DNA of 64,000 nucleotides from Adiantum capillus-veneris (lineage: Eukaryota > Streptophyta > Polypodiopsida > Polypodiales > Pteridaceae): positions 17,003,912 through 17,067,911 of the forward strand of contig CM043965.1 of assembly GCA_014529385.2 (NCBI GenBank). The letters are read 5' to 3'. Under the pieces are notes generated by a model. That model was not told the origin of the DNA, did no database searches, and worked only from the letters and a program-made list of their open reading frames with translations. A program made the translations under genes and the position numbers. Shown piece by piece: positions 10,466 to 21,529 of the stretch (positions are counted from its first letter, which is position 1; every line of letters starts with the position of its first letter).

Positions 10466-10575
10466 TCACAAATCCACCTTATTCTAACTTGATTAGATGT
10501 CTTCAGTTTGCTGGCATGAACACTCATCTTGATACTTTGTTTGTTGATAATTACCTTGGAAAACATCTTGCACGT
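10466..10575 (+). pseudogene. Copia RT/RNase H segment between insertions
   Basis: Continues the copia gene after CACTA-1: the translation SNLIRCLQFAGMNTHLDTLFVDNYLGKHLA reads through with no stop and is then cut by the gypsy A LTR at 10576. It is the link between the two insertions and shows that both struck one copia copy. Confidence 0.6.
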
Positions 10576-10812
10576 TGTCAAGAAGTGTGCAGTGCGACTA
10601 GGAAAGCAAATTAGACATGCTTTAATGTGTTAAAACATGCTGCAATGCCACATCCTTGGCCTCGCCTGCCTGGCAAGGTATGTACATGCCTGCAACCATG
10701 GCATCCATTTTTGACACTATGTACATTGTAGCATTTGGTCCCACACATTAAAAACATAAAGAGTGAGGTAGATATTTTTATTTTCACATTATGCACGTAC
10801 CACGACATGACA
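10576..10812 (-). repeat. Gypsy A 3' LTR, internally deleted
   Basis: 237 bp. Matches both ends of the 985-bp LTR at 49495-50479 but lacks its middle. The join is at GGAAAGC|AAATTAG (about 10601-10612); in the full LTR AAAGC occurs at both edges of the missing 777 bp, suggesting deletion between short direct repeats. Confidence 0.85.
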
Positions 10813-10830
10813 TTCACCCCCTCCAAACCT
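10813..10830 (-). other. Gypsy A polypurine tract
   Basis: On the minus strand AGGTTTGGAGGGGGTGAA sits directly before the LTR start (TGTCATG...). This is the position and composition expected of the plus-strand primer, and it confirms the element's minus orientation. Confidence 0.75.
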
Positions 10831-10949
10831 ACACATCCTCCGGCATGTGCCACACATATCTTTTTACAGCAAGCTAGTTCAATCTTCATTTAAGTCCACA
10901 TAATGTCAATTTCATCATCGCTTTCAACAAAATCTAATAACATCCATAC

Positions 10950-11989
10950 CACTGCGATGGGAAACTTTATTTATGTCCCATCTAATTCATGCAAGGTATA
11001 AGTTGCATTCCCATGCACATGCTGAACCACATAAGGACCAAACCATCTCTTTGAAAGCTTTCTTATTGTTGAATGCTGGTTGTGATGACTATTGTCATAC
11101 ACCAACACCCAATCATCTTTCTCAATAGCTTTAGGTCTGAGCCTACGTCTCTTATCAAATCTGTATTTATTCTTTAACTTTACATCTTTCAATTGTGCTA
11201 CTGTATACTCAATATCTTGAGGCCTTCTTTCTTATAGTTCTATGCGCAAAGAAAGAAGGTCTTTCCTACTCATTCTATCTTCCCAAGGTAATATATTCCA
11301 TGTGGGAATTACATTCTCAACTGGCATTATAGGTTTTTGACCATACATCAACTCAAAAGACATATAACCAGTAATTGAGCTATGAGTTGTACGATCAGCC
11401 CATAAAGCATAAGGCAATAATAACCTAAGCCATTTATCCCATTTTACCTTTGGAGGCCTTAGCTGAAGCTTTAATAGTAGGAGGATGCCCATGCTCTGAT
11501 TTACCATTTCCCTCAGGATTATAGTAGTGAGAGCAAGTTTAATGCCGAACCTATATAGAGAAAAACTCCCTTCCTTTGTCAGCATCCAACTCACCCCTGT
11601 CCTCTATTATTTTTCCCACACAACCATAACGGCTAGTTGCATCATCCAAGAGAAACTTACATATGGGTGCAAGCATGACTGGGTGGACACCAAAGCTGTG
11701 AAAAGGACATCACTATTTGGCAAATTAATAGCTGTAATATGTTTGAGAAAGATAAAAGGACCCAAGGCGTGTGATATATCATTGGATAGCTCTTGAAGAG
11801 GAGAATCTAAAAAGTTGTTTGGCACCAAATTTAGAATTAATTTGCAAAAATTTTACCGTGCGCCACATCTAATAGTGCAGCTATTCAAAACTAGTAACCA
11901 ACCCATAAAAGTATACCACCCAGTCATGCTTTCACCCATATCCCTTCTGTGATTTTTTTTCTTAGAGCACGACCTTCAACTTAGTTGGT
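10950..11989 (-). pseudogene. Gypsy A integrase, C-terminal half
   Basis: Reading the minus strand from the gypsy B insertion point: a decayed core, then LLPYALWADRTTHSSITGYMSFELMYGQKPIMP (about 11420-11320), typical of the integrase core end, and RWFGPYVVQHVHGNATYTLHELDGT (11055-10971), the chromatin/DNA-binding tail. Several frameshifts (near 11500 and 11230) are present. The N-terminal half lies across the gypsy B insertion at 33536-34093. Confidence 0.8.
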
Positions 11990-11994
11990 TAAGT

Positions 11995-12928
11995 TGTTAG
12001 AAGCTGGACACACCCCACGGCATCTAACTACTCGGAAAACTATTATTTTTGTAATTATTCATTCACTGAGGAAAACCCGATTTTCACATTGTACATATTG
12101 GGACTTACAGAAGTTTCCAGATGGTATCCTAGTTTTGATAGTTAGATTGAGTAGATGGTTGATTTTGGAACTTTAGGGTTTGAGAAGTTGTAAGGTATAT
12201 ATACCACTTTTTGACCTTAATGAAAGACCTTTTGTCATTTTTAAACAAGTTCTTTAAGTCGGTGAGTGAGCGTACGGTGTACGTGAGAGAGAGTGTGAGC
12301 TTCGTCTTGACGCTACGTGTGCTACGGTGGTCAGAATCGAGTGCGGAGAAGTGCAGCGTGTTGCCCCCGACTAGAGCTACGAGCCAATACCAACATTGCG
12401 CGCGTACGGTCCGGCTTTGGGAGCTCCTTCTATGAGCTTCATCGGTTGTTTGGGTGAGCATACGTTATCTGAATTTGCATTAAAGCATATCCACGCGTTC
12501 ACATTGAGTAGAGCTACACATTAGGCACTTCAGATTTCGAAAACAAAGACCTGCAGATTTCGGCCAGACATCCTACGTGTTTCTGCACCGGGTGTTTTGG
12601 GTCGTGATTTTGGTTCATAGACCTTAGGGAGAGCGGCCTATGGGTATTAGTAGGGTCTCCTTCAAGTTCTATGATGTTTCGAAAGTATTTGATGGGTGTT
12701 CGGCTCTAGCTAGCGTTGTAGGAAGTATCCTCTTTTGCACTCTTGAAGATTGTGACTGAGACAATTGGTAGGGACCTCTGTAGGAATTAGTTAGGAGTCG
12801 GTCGAGTGTAGGTTGACACCTTATGCTTGCTTCCACATGCCTGCGGGTCGAGCTTCGTCCTTAGCTGACATTACTTGTTAGGTGAGTTCTCGCTGTGCTG
12901 ACGTCCGTCGCGGCGTATCCGTCCAACA
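11995..12928 (+). repeat. Gypsy B 5' LTR
   Basis: Near-identical to 32596-33530. A TATATATA box is at 12196-12203, followed by a likely transcribed leader. At 12566-12577 it holds AGACATCCTACG, exactly half of the palindrome found eight times inside the element. Confidence 0.93.
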
Positions 12929-12950
12929 TTGGCGTCGCTGTCGAGGACGA
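12929..12950 (+). other. Gypsy B primer-binding site
   Basis: TTGGCGTCGCTGTCGAGGA directly follows the LTR. The TGGCG start is typical of gypsy elements primed by an elongator tRNA; I cannot say which tRNA. Confidence 0.7.
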
Positions 12951-14746
12951 AAACCTTAGGTAGGTGACCGAGACTAATCTTTGAGGATTGGGATTTTTGG
13001 CTTGCCAAGAGTCTCGCTTTACATTTAGACAGGATCAGAGGGTGGAGAACTCTCTAGGTCTTAGAGGGAGTCTAGGAAGCGTGTGTCTGGCCTAGATCCT
13101 TCGACTTAGGTAGAGGAGGTAGACTTAGGTGGTTTTAGGTAGTAGTCGAGTTCTAGAGTAGGATTTGGAGTGGTAGAAGTGGTGAGAGGTGAGCTTGAGA
13201 GTCCGGAGAGGCCAAAAAGCAACCAAAAACACCATTATCACCATTTCTTCATGATAGGTAGGAGTAGAGTAAGTAGGACATCATGATTCAGATCTAGAGC
13301 ATTTCATGCATGTACACTTGCTTGGTAGAATCATTACAAGTTTGTAAAAGATGAAAAAGTGTGGTTGAAAGACTAATTGAAGTCCAAAAGTTACTGTGAG
13401 TGTTTCTGATAGGTCTACAGAGCATCAGGAGCATTCCTGTCAGAAAAAAACTTTAATTTTAAGCCAAAAGACATCCTACGCGTAGGATGTCTACAGGCCA
13501 ATCTGGGAGGAATTTTGGGATTTTGAGTTGACCAGTGTGTTCAGAAGGTAGGGTTTACCCTAATTTCAATTGGAAAGTGGAAATTTGGCCATCTCTTGAC
13601 AGGATAAGGCCAGATACACTGAAATTGCTAGACATCCTACCCAAATAGTGCCAAAACATTAACTTGAGACCAAAACCATAAGATGGCTGCATGAGTGTGT
13701 CTTGCATGATATATTGAGTGACTGAAAGGGGTTTCACCTCATTTGGGCAAGAAAATTGGGTTCAAAGTGGACTTTAGCACTTTTGACTGAAAAAGCGAAA
13801 ACAGCTGAAGTTTGGGACTTTTGACATCCAAATCAAAATCTAAGTATACCACTGGGATATTGACATCAAGGGGAAGCTGTGGAACAAATCTGGGGTCAAA
13901 CAGGCCAAAAAGACATCCTACGCGTAGGATGTCTTCTGAGTGATTTGGGACTCCAAACTGAAATCTGAGTATACCAAGGTGATCAGCAACTCAAGGGGAG
14001 CTTGAGCCTTTAGTTTGAAGCCATTCTGACGAAAAAGACATCCTACACATAGGATGTCTAATGCAAGAAAATAAAGCCAGAATTTGACTTTGAGCATTGT
14101 AAGGTGTTATATAGCCTAAGGCAAGCCTGCTAGTCAGTTTTGGTCCAATTTCCAGTTGATTAGACTGATCAATACCATCAACAGGCCGTCGGAACAGATT
14201 TTTGACTCATTGACCAGCTTATAGAAGTCCAAATCAAAAAGTAAAAGCAGTTGTAAGCTCAGCACAACAAGGGGAAACAACAATGCAAAAAATCTAGGCA
14301 AAATATAGCAAGAGACATCCTATGCGTAGGATGTCTATTGGGGCATACTGCAGAGAAAATTTGACCTGGCCTAGATAGTGAGGTTCCATTTGGCTTAAGG
14401 GTTTGAGAACTTCTTTCAGAAGTGAATTTGGACCTTGGTTGCCCATTTGACAAAGCAAAGATTGAATTCATACTTTTTCGCGTAAATTGGCCAACATCAT
14501 AGAGAAGGACTGTTTCAGATAAGCAACCTAATCCAGAACATCAATAGTGTATAGAATACAGTAGTGGTTGAGATTGACTCTCCAATTATACCAATCATTA
14601 CTAAGATAACCTATAGCAGATAAAATGCTTTGATTCAATTGCCGAAATTAAAACTCTTGTGTACAGGTATATTCAACAACAGAGCAAGAAGTTGTGCAGA
14701 AACTGATCCGTTGCCAGGTGAGTGGTTGAATTTGTGATAAGTTGCA
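12951..14746 (+). other. Gypsy B 5' leader (non-coding)
   Basis: About 1.8 kb between PBS and gag with no long ORF on the plus strand. It holds four palindromes (entered separately). Sentences around them, such as GACTCCAAACTGAAATCTGAGTATACCA and CAAATCAAAATCTAAGTATACCA, are partly repeated, so the leader is built from diverged repeats. GAGAGGTGAGCTTG near 13186 could be a splice donor, unproven. Confidence 0.55.
13469..14336. repeat. Palindrome cluster 1 in gypsy B leader
   Basis: Four copies of a 24-bp palindrome (core ACATCCTACGCGTAGGATGT) at 13469-13492, 13911-13934, 14036-14059 and 14313-14336. The first two are perfect; the third has CACATA and the fourth ATGCGT at the centre. Spacing is irregular (442, 125 and 277 bp). 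Each RNA copy could form a 12-bp stem or pair between two RNAs. Confidence 0.9.
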
Positions 14747-17700
14747 TTGATAAGTTTGATGAATTTAAGATCAGGAAGATACATTGTTAGAGACCAGAAG
14801 GTGGCAGGTGACCAAGGTAGCTTAGTGTCCACCGAAGAGAGTGTAACTCGGGCAAGGCTAGATCCGCTAGCACCGATTATTGAGGAAGGTAGTGATACTG
14901 ACACTTCGTCGGACAAATCTTTCTATATGATGGGTAGTCAATAGCCAGGAGGTTTCACCTATGATGGACCTATGCGAGGAGGAAGCACCTCCCAAAATCC
15001 TTTGAATGATTCCAGGCTTACGGTGATCTTCTTAGAGGGAACGAACTCAAGAGGATCCCTAGTCTATTCTGACTATCGAGGCCGCAAGTGCATTTGTATC
15101 GAAGAAAGGCCAGCACAAAGATTGGAGATAATCCGAGTGTATGATGATGGAGATAGATTCCGAGACAAAAAGGGGAACCACTATTTAATAGTTAGTAACC
15201 CTGAAGATTACAACAGATATGGAGATAATGTGGCAAAAGGGAAAATGGTTTCAGAAACTCAAGAGCCGCCACCAAACATTGATCGGCATGGAGCTATTTT
15301 TATGTACGATAAGAAAACAATCAGGATTCCAACTTATAACGAGAATGTGGGAATCTACAAACACGAGAGCGAGGGTATTGTCTCTTACTTTCGTAGCAAA
15401 GAACCATACGTAAACGAACTAAGCAAAGACAAGGTTCTTTAGTTATTCTCTTATGAAACTGCTATGGGGAAGGGCATAGTTTTTGTTGATAGATACAGGC
15501 GAGAATACAAACGTATTCTCCCAGAGGAAGTAGAAAGAGCAACAGGTCCAGGAGCATCAACATATGCCCCTAAGGAAATGCCGAAGCCTTCCACACCCCA
15601 GGCAAGTCAACGAATCCATTTTCAGATGAGTATGACACTACCTCACATTCCACCAGACCGCAAGCATTCAACAACCAAGACCAACCAGCAAACCAACCAT
15701 CATTGCAGGCATGGCTTCGGCATAATGCAACAATGGAACCAGACCGAAACTGAGATGGTTATCCAGCCGTACGAGGGCTCAGGGATTTGCAAGAACCACC
15801 ACACTATTCAAGGTATCAAGCAGAGAATAATCCAAAGACACAAGGGTCGACCGAGCTTGGAGGACCACCCATCGAACGAGTTCGAAGAGAAGAACCACCT
15901 CCAACTAGAACCGTTAGAAATTATGGCTTAGGAGCACAGCTGGGCGAGGAACCGGCCTATTACAGAAGACCTGAGGAGGTGTATCGACTTGGACGGGGTG
16001 ATCCAATGATGAGATTTGTAGACCATCGCAGAATTAGACCTTCTCAAGTGTAAAAATGGGTAAACAAGAAATACACAGGAAACAGAGACCCAAGAGATCA
16101 TGTAGCAGCCTTTGTGCGTGTAATTAGAGCCGAAGAGGTGTTAGATTTTCCTACCCAATTTGCAGTGTTTGGACTAACCCTAGAGGATGATGCTGCAACT
16201 TGGTTTGACTCTGTGGAGCATAGAGACTTTGAGTCGATGGAGGAAGTGTTTGACGAGTTTATTGAGGAATTCTCTCAAAGGGGAATAGCTCATAATACCG
16301 TCTCACAAATCCATAAATTCAAACAAAAATATGGAGAATTTGTACGGAAGGCAGCCCTAAGACTAAAAAGATATGTTAAATTCTGTCCCGTTGAAGAACT
16401 GCCAACTCAGTCCAGACTTATGTTGATATTCATCCAGAAAGACTTACATATGAAGAGGAGCACGGCGTTGAATGAGTTGACCAAGGAGGCTCTGTACCTT
16501 GTGGACAATTGTGCGGTCTACAAAGAAGGGGAGTTCAAGGACCTTGATGATGATTCATCTTCACAACAAAGTGGGAGCAAGTCTTCCAAGACAACACTGA
16601 AAGGAGAAATAGCGATAAACCAGGAGCAACTCGTAGATGAAGTGCTAAAAAAGATCAACTTGTACGCCAAACCCCAGGCTTAACAGCCCAAGTGGTGTGC
16701 TATTGAACAAAAATGGACAAACCATGGGACTGAGGAATGTTACTATAACAAGGGATATGTGAGGGAGAGCCCTTATGCTCCCTAAGCTCCAGTAGCTTCC
16801 CCTCAAGTTCCACCGATGCCTAGATATCAAGCAGGAAACTTACCAGGACCTGTAGGTGTAGAAAGACCACAACCGGTGTTGGGGCAACAACCACCCCTAC
16901 CAAGTTTACGACCAGTTGGTATAAGATACACACCAACGGTAACTGAATCAGAAGAAAAGGCTTTGGTGCCTATGCATGCATATTATGAAGATCCCAATGG
17001 ATATGCGGCAAACCCTATCTATTATCCATCGGAAGAACCCTTGACACCAGTACCATGGAGCATGAGAGGGAATCAAGGACCTCCAACTGCTGCACAGGCT
17101 GCAGGAGAAGGAAGATATAGCTTAGATGAACGCACATTGTTGTTCATAGCCAATGGAGGCATGGGTGGACAGAGACAGGCTTACCAGCAAAGAGGGGCTC
17201 AAGGAGCACCTCAAAAACCCAAGGGCCCCTGTTACAAGTGCGGCGGAGACCATTGGATGAGAGATTGTCCTCATGATGAAATCATTAGAGTCAATGCGTA
17301 TTGCCCAGAATGTGGAATTACTCATTTGATTCCAGATTGTCCTAAAAACCCGAGCAAAGGAGCAAAAACCACCTTGAACCTATTGGAAACAGTACCTTCC
17401 AGTGGAGGATCAGAAAATGAAACAATCATACCTATTCAGGCGGTAGCACGAGCACAAGCCCAAAGAAGGACGAACGAACCCATAATAGAAGAACCAAAAA
17501 CAGATGCCCGAAGTTCAGAAATGAAAAATTAGAGAAGCACTTGGAAAGCGAGAAAGGCGCGTAGGAAAGCCAGGAAAGAACGAGAGAAAACAACAACAGA
17601 TTGGAGCGGTTAGAAGATCTAGCTAGCTTAAGCTCACACACCACAGCAGCCATAGCACCCAAGGAAATAGCAGAGCCCAAAAGTGCAGGATCTGTACTGG

Positions 17701-17951
17701 CGGACAAGGTAAACGAGCAGCTGGATGTGCTTCTAAAAGCTTATGAAGATCGACTTAAAAAGAATCAAACCCAGGAGCAAAGGTGGATGAATTATCCATA
17801 TGCAGAAATAGAAAAACAAAGGTTGGATATGTGTAAAAAGATGATCGAGACGGCTCAATCATTGATGGAAGACCCGTTGGGTAAACCGGCAAATTGCCAT
17901 GACGTACCAGCTCCAACCCCTATCCAACCAACATTAGATAAACATGAATAA
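14747..17951 (+). pseudogene. Gypsy B gag
   Basis: Starts near MNLRSGRYIV (14759), a phrase often seen at gypsy gag starts. Pieces: 14747-14944, 14972-15442, 15464-16053 (frame change), capsid-like 16114-16683 (FGLTLEDDAATWFDSV, FIEEFSQRG, the retrotransposon gag domain), and 16816-17532 with two zinc knuckles at about 17231-17342. Both knuckles are CX2CX3HX4C (CYKCGGDHWMRDC, CPECGITHLIPDC), one residue shorter than the usual CX2CX4HX4C. 17601-17951 is a charged linker to protease. Stops at 14942, 15440, 16051, 16681 and 17530 break it. Confidence 0.8.
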
Positions 17952-18002
17952 ATAAAGGAAAGACTCACTAATGATTATGAGTCTAGAGGAGAGCCTATCA
18001 TA

Positions 18003-19724
18003 GTGCCAAATACCACTGATAAGGCAAGTGACGAGGTTCATCCTAAAATATTGGCAGAAATGGGAAAGGACGGTAACGGTCTAGATGATCTGTGGAAGAA
18101 AATCCGAGAGGCCAACGAGGCTAATAGGATGAGTAACCACATGAATAGCACGAGAAAAGAAAAGAACGTGATCTTACCTCCTATTGAAGAATTTGAGGCA
18201 AGATCACAAATGAACTTTGAGATACATTCACAAGGGGGAGACCAAGGATCTATTAGTTCAGGGCACAACCAACCAGACTCTTTGAGAACTTTATCCTCTT
18301 ACCTAGGAGAATATGAAGCTAAGTCGGAAGTGAGAGCACTCCCATCTCAAAGACTTTCTTCTAACAAGGTGATGGATTCACAAGGATTGATTGAGCTGTT
18401 ATCCACCCTGGTGGCATGCACAATCACGTTAGCAGAACTCCTAAGGTTAAGGCCAAACATGTGGACCACAGTAGGAAAATGCCTAGAAAAATTTGGAGTG
18501 AAAGACCCCACCTCGAAGCTACAAGAAGGAATCAGGGAGTTGGACAGACCTAACCTGAACACTAGACCGGTACCATTGAATAAGGTTGGAGAATATTGCG
18601 AGGGAGAAGACGAAAACACGACGCTACCGGTAGAATTCCAAGGAGTAGTTTCCAAAGCTATTCTTGACAGTGGAGCGGGAGTTGCTATCGCCACCAAGGA
18701 AATCTGGAAAAAATGGGGAAAACCAGCTCTGAGGGCTACCAGAATGAAGCTGCAGTTGGCAAATGGGTTCATTCAGAAGCCTCTCGGACTCTTAGAAAAA
18801 GTAATTGTCACTTTGTGCGGGATCGAATATGAGCATATATTTGCAATAGTCGATTTCGACAAAAAGAACAATTATGAGATAATCTTGGGACAACCATTCA
18901 TGCTACAACTGAAGATGGTCCAAGATTGGGGTTATGACCACATATACCTCAGACATGGCGAGACGACAACTAAAATACACCTGAAAGACCATAGTTACAA
19001 AGATGTAAACCAAACACCAGTGGAAGAGTTTGATTCGGCTACAATAGCAGGATCGGAACTACCGGCATGGTTAGGGCAACCAAAAGAGCTATGGATGTGC
19101 AGAGCTTCACATTGTGGAAGCTTAAGAAAAGAGGAATGCGTCTTAGAAAGAGCAATTGAGGACAAGGAGTATATTCCGGACCCTTTCCCTGAAGATGCCT
19201 TGGAACCTCTAGAATGGGAACACATACTTGCAACATTAGATGTTTGTACCATTACCGACAGTCCAACAACAAAATTTTGCGATAAGGATGGCTACGATGT
19301 GCTACCCTATTACATGGTAAGCGTTGTACCAGAGAAAGAGACGGTAGAACCCCCAGAACAAGAAGAGTTTTACAACTCCTCTGAACAATTGGAAGTAAAT
19401 GATGAGGCAGATAATGAGTGTTCTGAAACCTCAAGTAAGCGTGGGAATGAAGCCGAGAATATCAAGTTTTATGATTTTGCTAATCAACACCCTAGACGCC
19501 AAGAATGCTATAGAAGGAAAAGAGCAGGAAGGAAAGCGAGAGAAAACTTGATGCCCAGGATAAAAGGTAAAACTCACTATGTGATGCTTGTAAACGCAGA
19601 GGATTGTGTGAAAGATAAAATATCAGGAAAATTCTTAGAAAATCGAAAAGAACGAACGCGGGAAGAAATAAAACAGGTAAGAAAAGTTAAAACCGAAACA
19701 AAATCACAAAAATCTGAGAAATAA
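18003..19724 (+). CDS. Gypsy B protease 1 (before RT)
   Basis: A 573-residue open stretch. Residues about 210-320 form an aspartic protease: ILDSGAGVAIA with the catalytic Asp at about 222, then FAIVDFDKKNNYEIILGQPF, the second-half ILG signature. This protease would cut Gag-Pol during particle maturation. The first 200 residues are charged linker; the last 200 are acidic then basic (KERTREEIKQVRKVKTE). It ends in TAA at 19722; the following 75 bp before the next open stretch are in another frame, so the Gag-Pol reading is broken here. Catalytic residues themselves look intact. Confidence 0.85.
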   Translation: MPNTTDKASDEVHPKILAEMGKDGNGLDDLWKKIREANEANRMSNHMNSTRKEKNVILPPIEEFEARSQMNFEIHSQGGDQGSISSGHNQPDSLRTLSSYLGEYEAKSEVRALPSQRLSSNKVMDSQGLIELLSTLVACTITLAELLRLRPNMWTTVGKCLEKFGVKDPTSKLQEGIRELDRPNLNTRPVPLNKVGEYCEGEDENTTLPVEFQGVVSKAILDSGAGVAIATKEIWKKWGKPALRATRMKLQLANGFIQKPLGLLEKVIVTLCGIEYEHIFAIVDFDKKNNYEIILGQPFMLQLKMVQDWGYDHIYLRHGETTTKIHLKDHSYKDVNQTPVEEFDSATIAGSELPAWLGQPKELWMCRASHCGSLRKEECVLERAIEDKEYIPDPFPEDALEPLEWEHILATLDVCTITDSPTTKFCDKDGYDVLPYYMVSVVPEKETVEPPEQEEFYNSSEQLEVNDEADNECSETSSKRGNEAENIKFYDFANQHPRRQECYRRKRAGRKARENLMPRIKGKTHYVMLVNAEDCVKDKISGKFLENRKERTREEIKQVRKVKTETKSQKSEK

Positions 19725-19799
19725 AAAAAAGAACCAACAAAAGACTAAGAGTGGACCAAACTGGAGCGTAAACAGAAATACCAAGAACTGAAACGGTCT

Positions 19800-20966
19800 T
19801 TGAGAGAGATATGGACTACTGAAGAAGATAGTGATGGTAAAGGGGAGTCAAAAAAGGGCAACATGAACGTACCAGCACACTATCGGAAATTTACTATCCA
19901 AGATAGAAAAATCATCATGACACCACCAATCAGGGAGAGGACCAACCAAGAATCTTACGATGGGCCTGAAAATGCAAAAAGAATAGACCTTGCAAAACAA
20001 AGTGAAAAGCGTAGGCCGGTCTATATAGCTAACCATTTAGAACATGAGGAGGAAGCACAGCTAACACAACTTCTCACGAAGTATAAAGATGTGTTTGCTT
20101 GGTCCTGTAAAGACCTCAAAGGAGTTGATCCATTGATATGCCAACATACAATTCCTTTGAAATCGGATGCAAAACCTAGCAAACAACGTCCTTATACATA
20201 TAATGACACATTTGCCAAACGAATCAAAGAAGAGATTGATAAACTGATGGAAGCAGAGTTCATCTATGAAATTGAACATACAGATTGGGTGTCACCCATT
20301 GTGGTAGTTCCCAAGAAGAATGGAAAACTGTGGGTGTGTGTAAACCTCAAAAAGGTGAATGCAGCAACCATAAGGGATAATTATCCCTTGCCAATTACAG
20401 AACATGTCCTTGAGCGAGTGGCCGGGAAACGGGCTTATTCCTTTCTGGATGGGTTTTCAGGATACAACCAACTGGCAATAGCAAGGGAGGATCAACACAA
20501 AACAGCTTTTGCCACAGAATGGGGAATTTATGCGTATCGAGTTATGCCATTTGGCTTAACAAATGCACCAGCCACTTTCCAGAGGTTAATGACTCATGCT
20601 TTCAAGGAATACCTAAGAATATTCTTAGAAATTTACATGGATGACCTGTGTGTACAGTCTCTTCTGCGAGAGGAACATATTGACCATTTGCAAAAGGTCT
20701 TTGAAAAGTGCAAAACATATCGAATCTGTCTGAACCCAGAAAAGTATGTATTTATGGTTAAGCAAGGACGAATCTTAGGACACATTGTCTCAAGAAACGG
20801 CAAAACCATAGACCTAGACAAAGTCAAAGTCATTGTAGACCTGCCCATGTCTAATAATGCAAAACAAGTGCAATCCTTCGTGGGGCACTGCGGATATTAT
20901 CGAAGATTCATACACATGTATGCGGTTATTGCACAACCTCTGTATCGTTTGCTAGTCAATTTCTAA
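19800..20966 (+). pseudogene. Gypsy B reverse transcriptase
   Basis: Complete gypsy RT domain: YKDVFAWSCKDLKGVDP, the finger/palm WVSPIVVVPKKNGKLWVCV, FLDGFSGYNQLAIA, MPFGLTNAPATFQRLM and the catalytic IYMDDLCV (YMDD, about 20633-20655), then GRILGHIVS and the connection region FVGHCGYYRRFI. The only clear damage is a TAA at 20964-20966 (NF*WTKE) before RNase H. The N-terminal 80 residues are the linker after protease. Confidence 0.9.
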
Positions 20967-21529
20967 TGGACCAAGGAGTGTGAAACCTCATTCCAAAGGC
21001 TGAAGGAAAACCTTATATCAGCACCAGTACTGAAGGCACCAGATTGATAAAATATATTCCATGTTCACATTGATGCTTCTGCATATACAATCGGGAGTAT
21101 TCTAGCTCAACCTGGAGACGGAACAACACAACCACCGAGAGGGAAGGGTTAGGAATGATTTATGCTTTAAAGAAATTTCGGCATTATTTGCTTGCAAACA
21201 AATTTGTGTTCTTCACGGATCATCAAGCTCTTTTATACCTAGTAAATAAACCTTGCAATAAAGGGAGAATCGTACGCTGGTTTATTATATTGATAGAATT
21301 TGACTTCAGAGTGGTAGTCAAAAAGGGTAAAACCCATCTGGGAGCTGATCATCTTTCAAGAATACACAACGGGGAAGCTCCTCAAGGGGTAGATGATGAC
21401 ATACTAGATGCTTATCTTTTCAACATTGAAATGGTACCCAAATGGTCTCAGGAAATAGTTAGCATTCTCTCCTTCGGAAGTGAGTTTGATAATACAGAAT
21501 GTAGATCCAAACAGCAAACAGTTCGATAA
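20967..21529 (+). pseudogene. Gypsy B RNase H
   Basis: Remains of the RNase H domain: FHVHIDASAYTIGSILAQ (first catalytic Asp) with stops on either side, then from 21155 MIYALKKFRHYLLANKFVFFTDHQALLYLVN and THLGADHLSR, the usual gypsy ending with the last Asp. A gap in the reading around 21110-21155 and stops near 21045 break the frame. Confidence 0.85.

Noticed and set aside
10563-10567. ACATC as the gypsy A target duplication (with 50480-50484)
   Set aside because: On the left it is 8 bp away from the LTR edge and the intervening bases are not in the other LTR, so the match may be chance.
11965-11995. A-box-like AGTTGGTTAAG suggesting a tRNA gene
   Set aside because: It spans the junction of gypsy A and the gypsy B LTR; no matching T-arm or cloverleaf.
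12129-12461. ORFs in the gypsy B LTR (12129-12461 minus and 32707-33063 minus)
   Set aside because: Present in both LTRs only because the LTRs are duplicates; no domain and they overlap the TATA box and leader.
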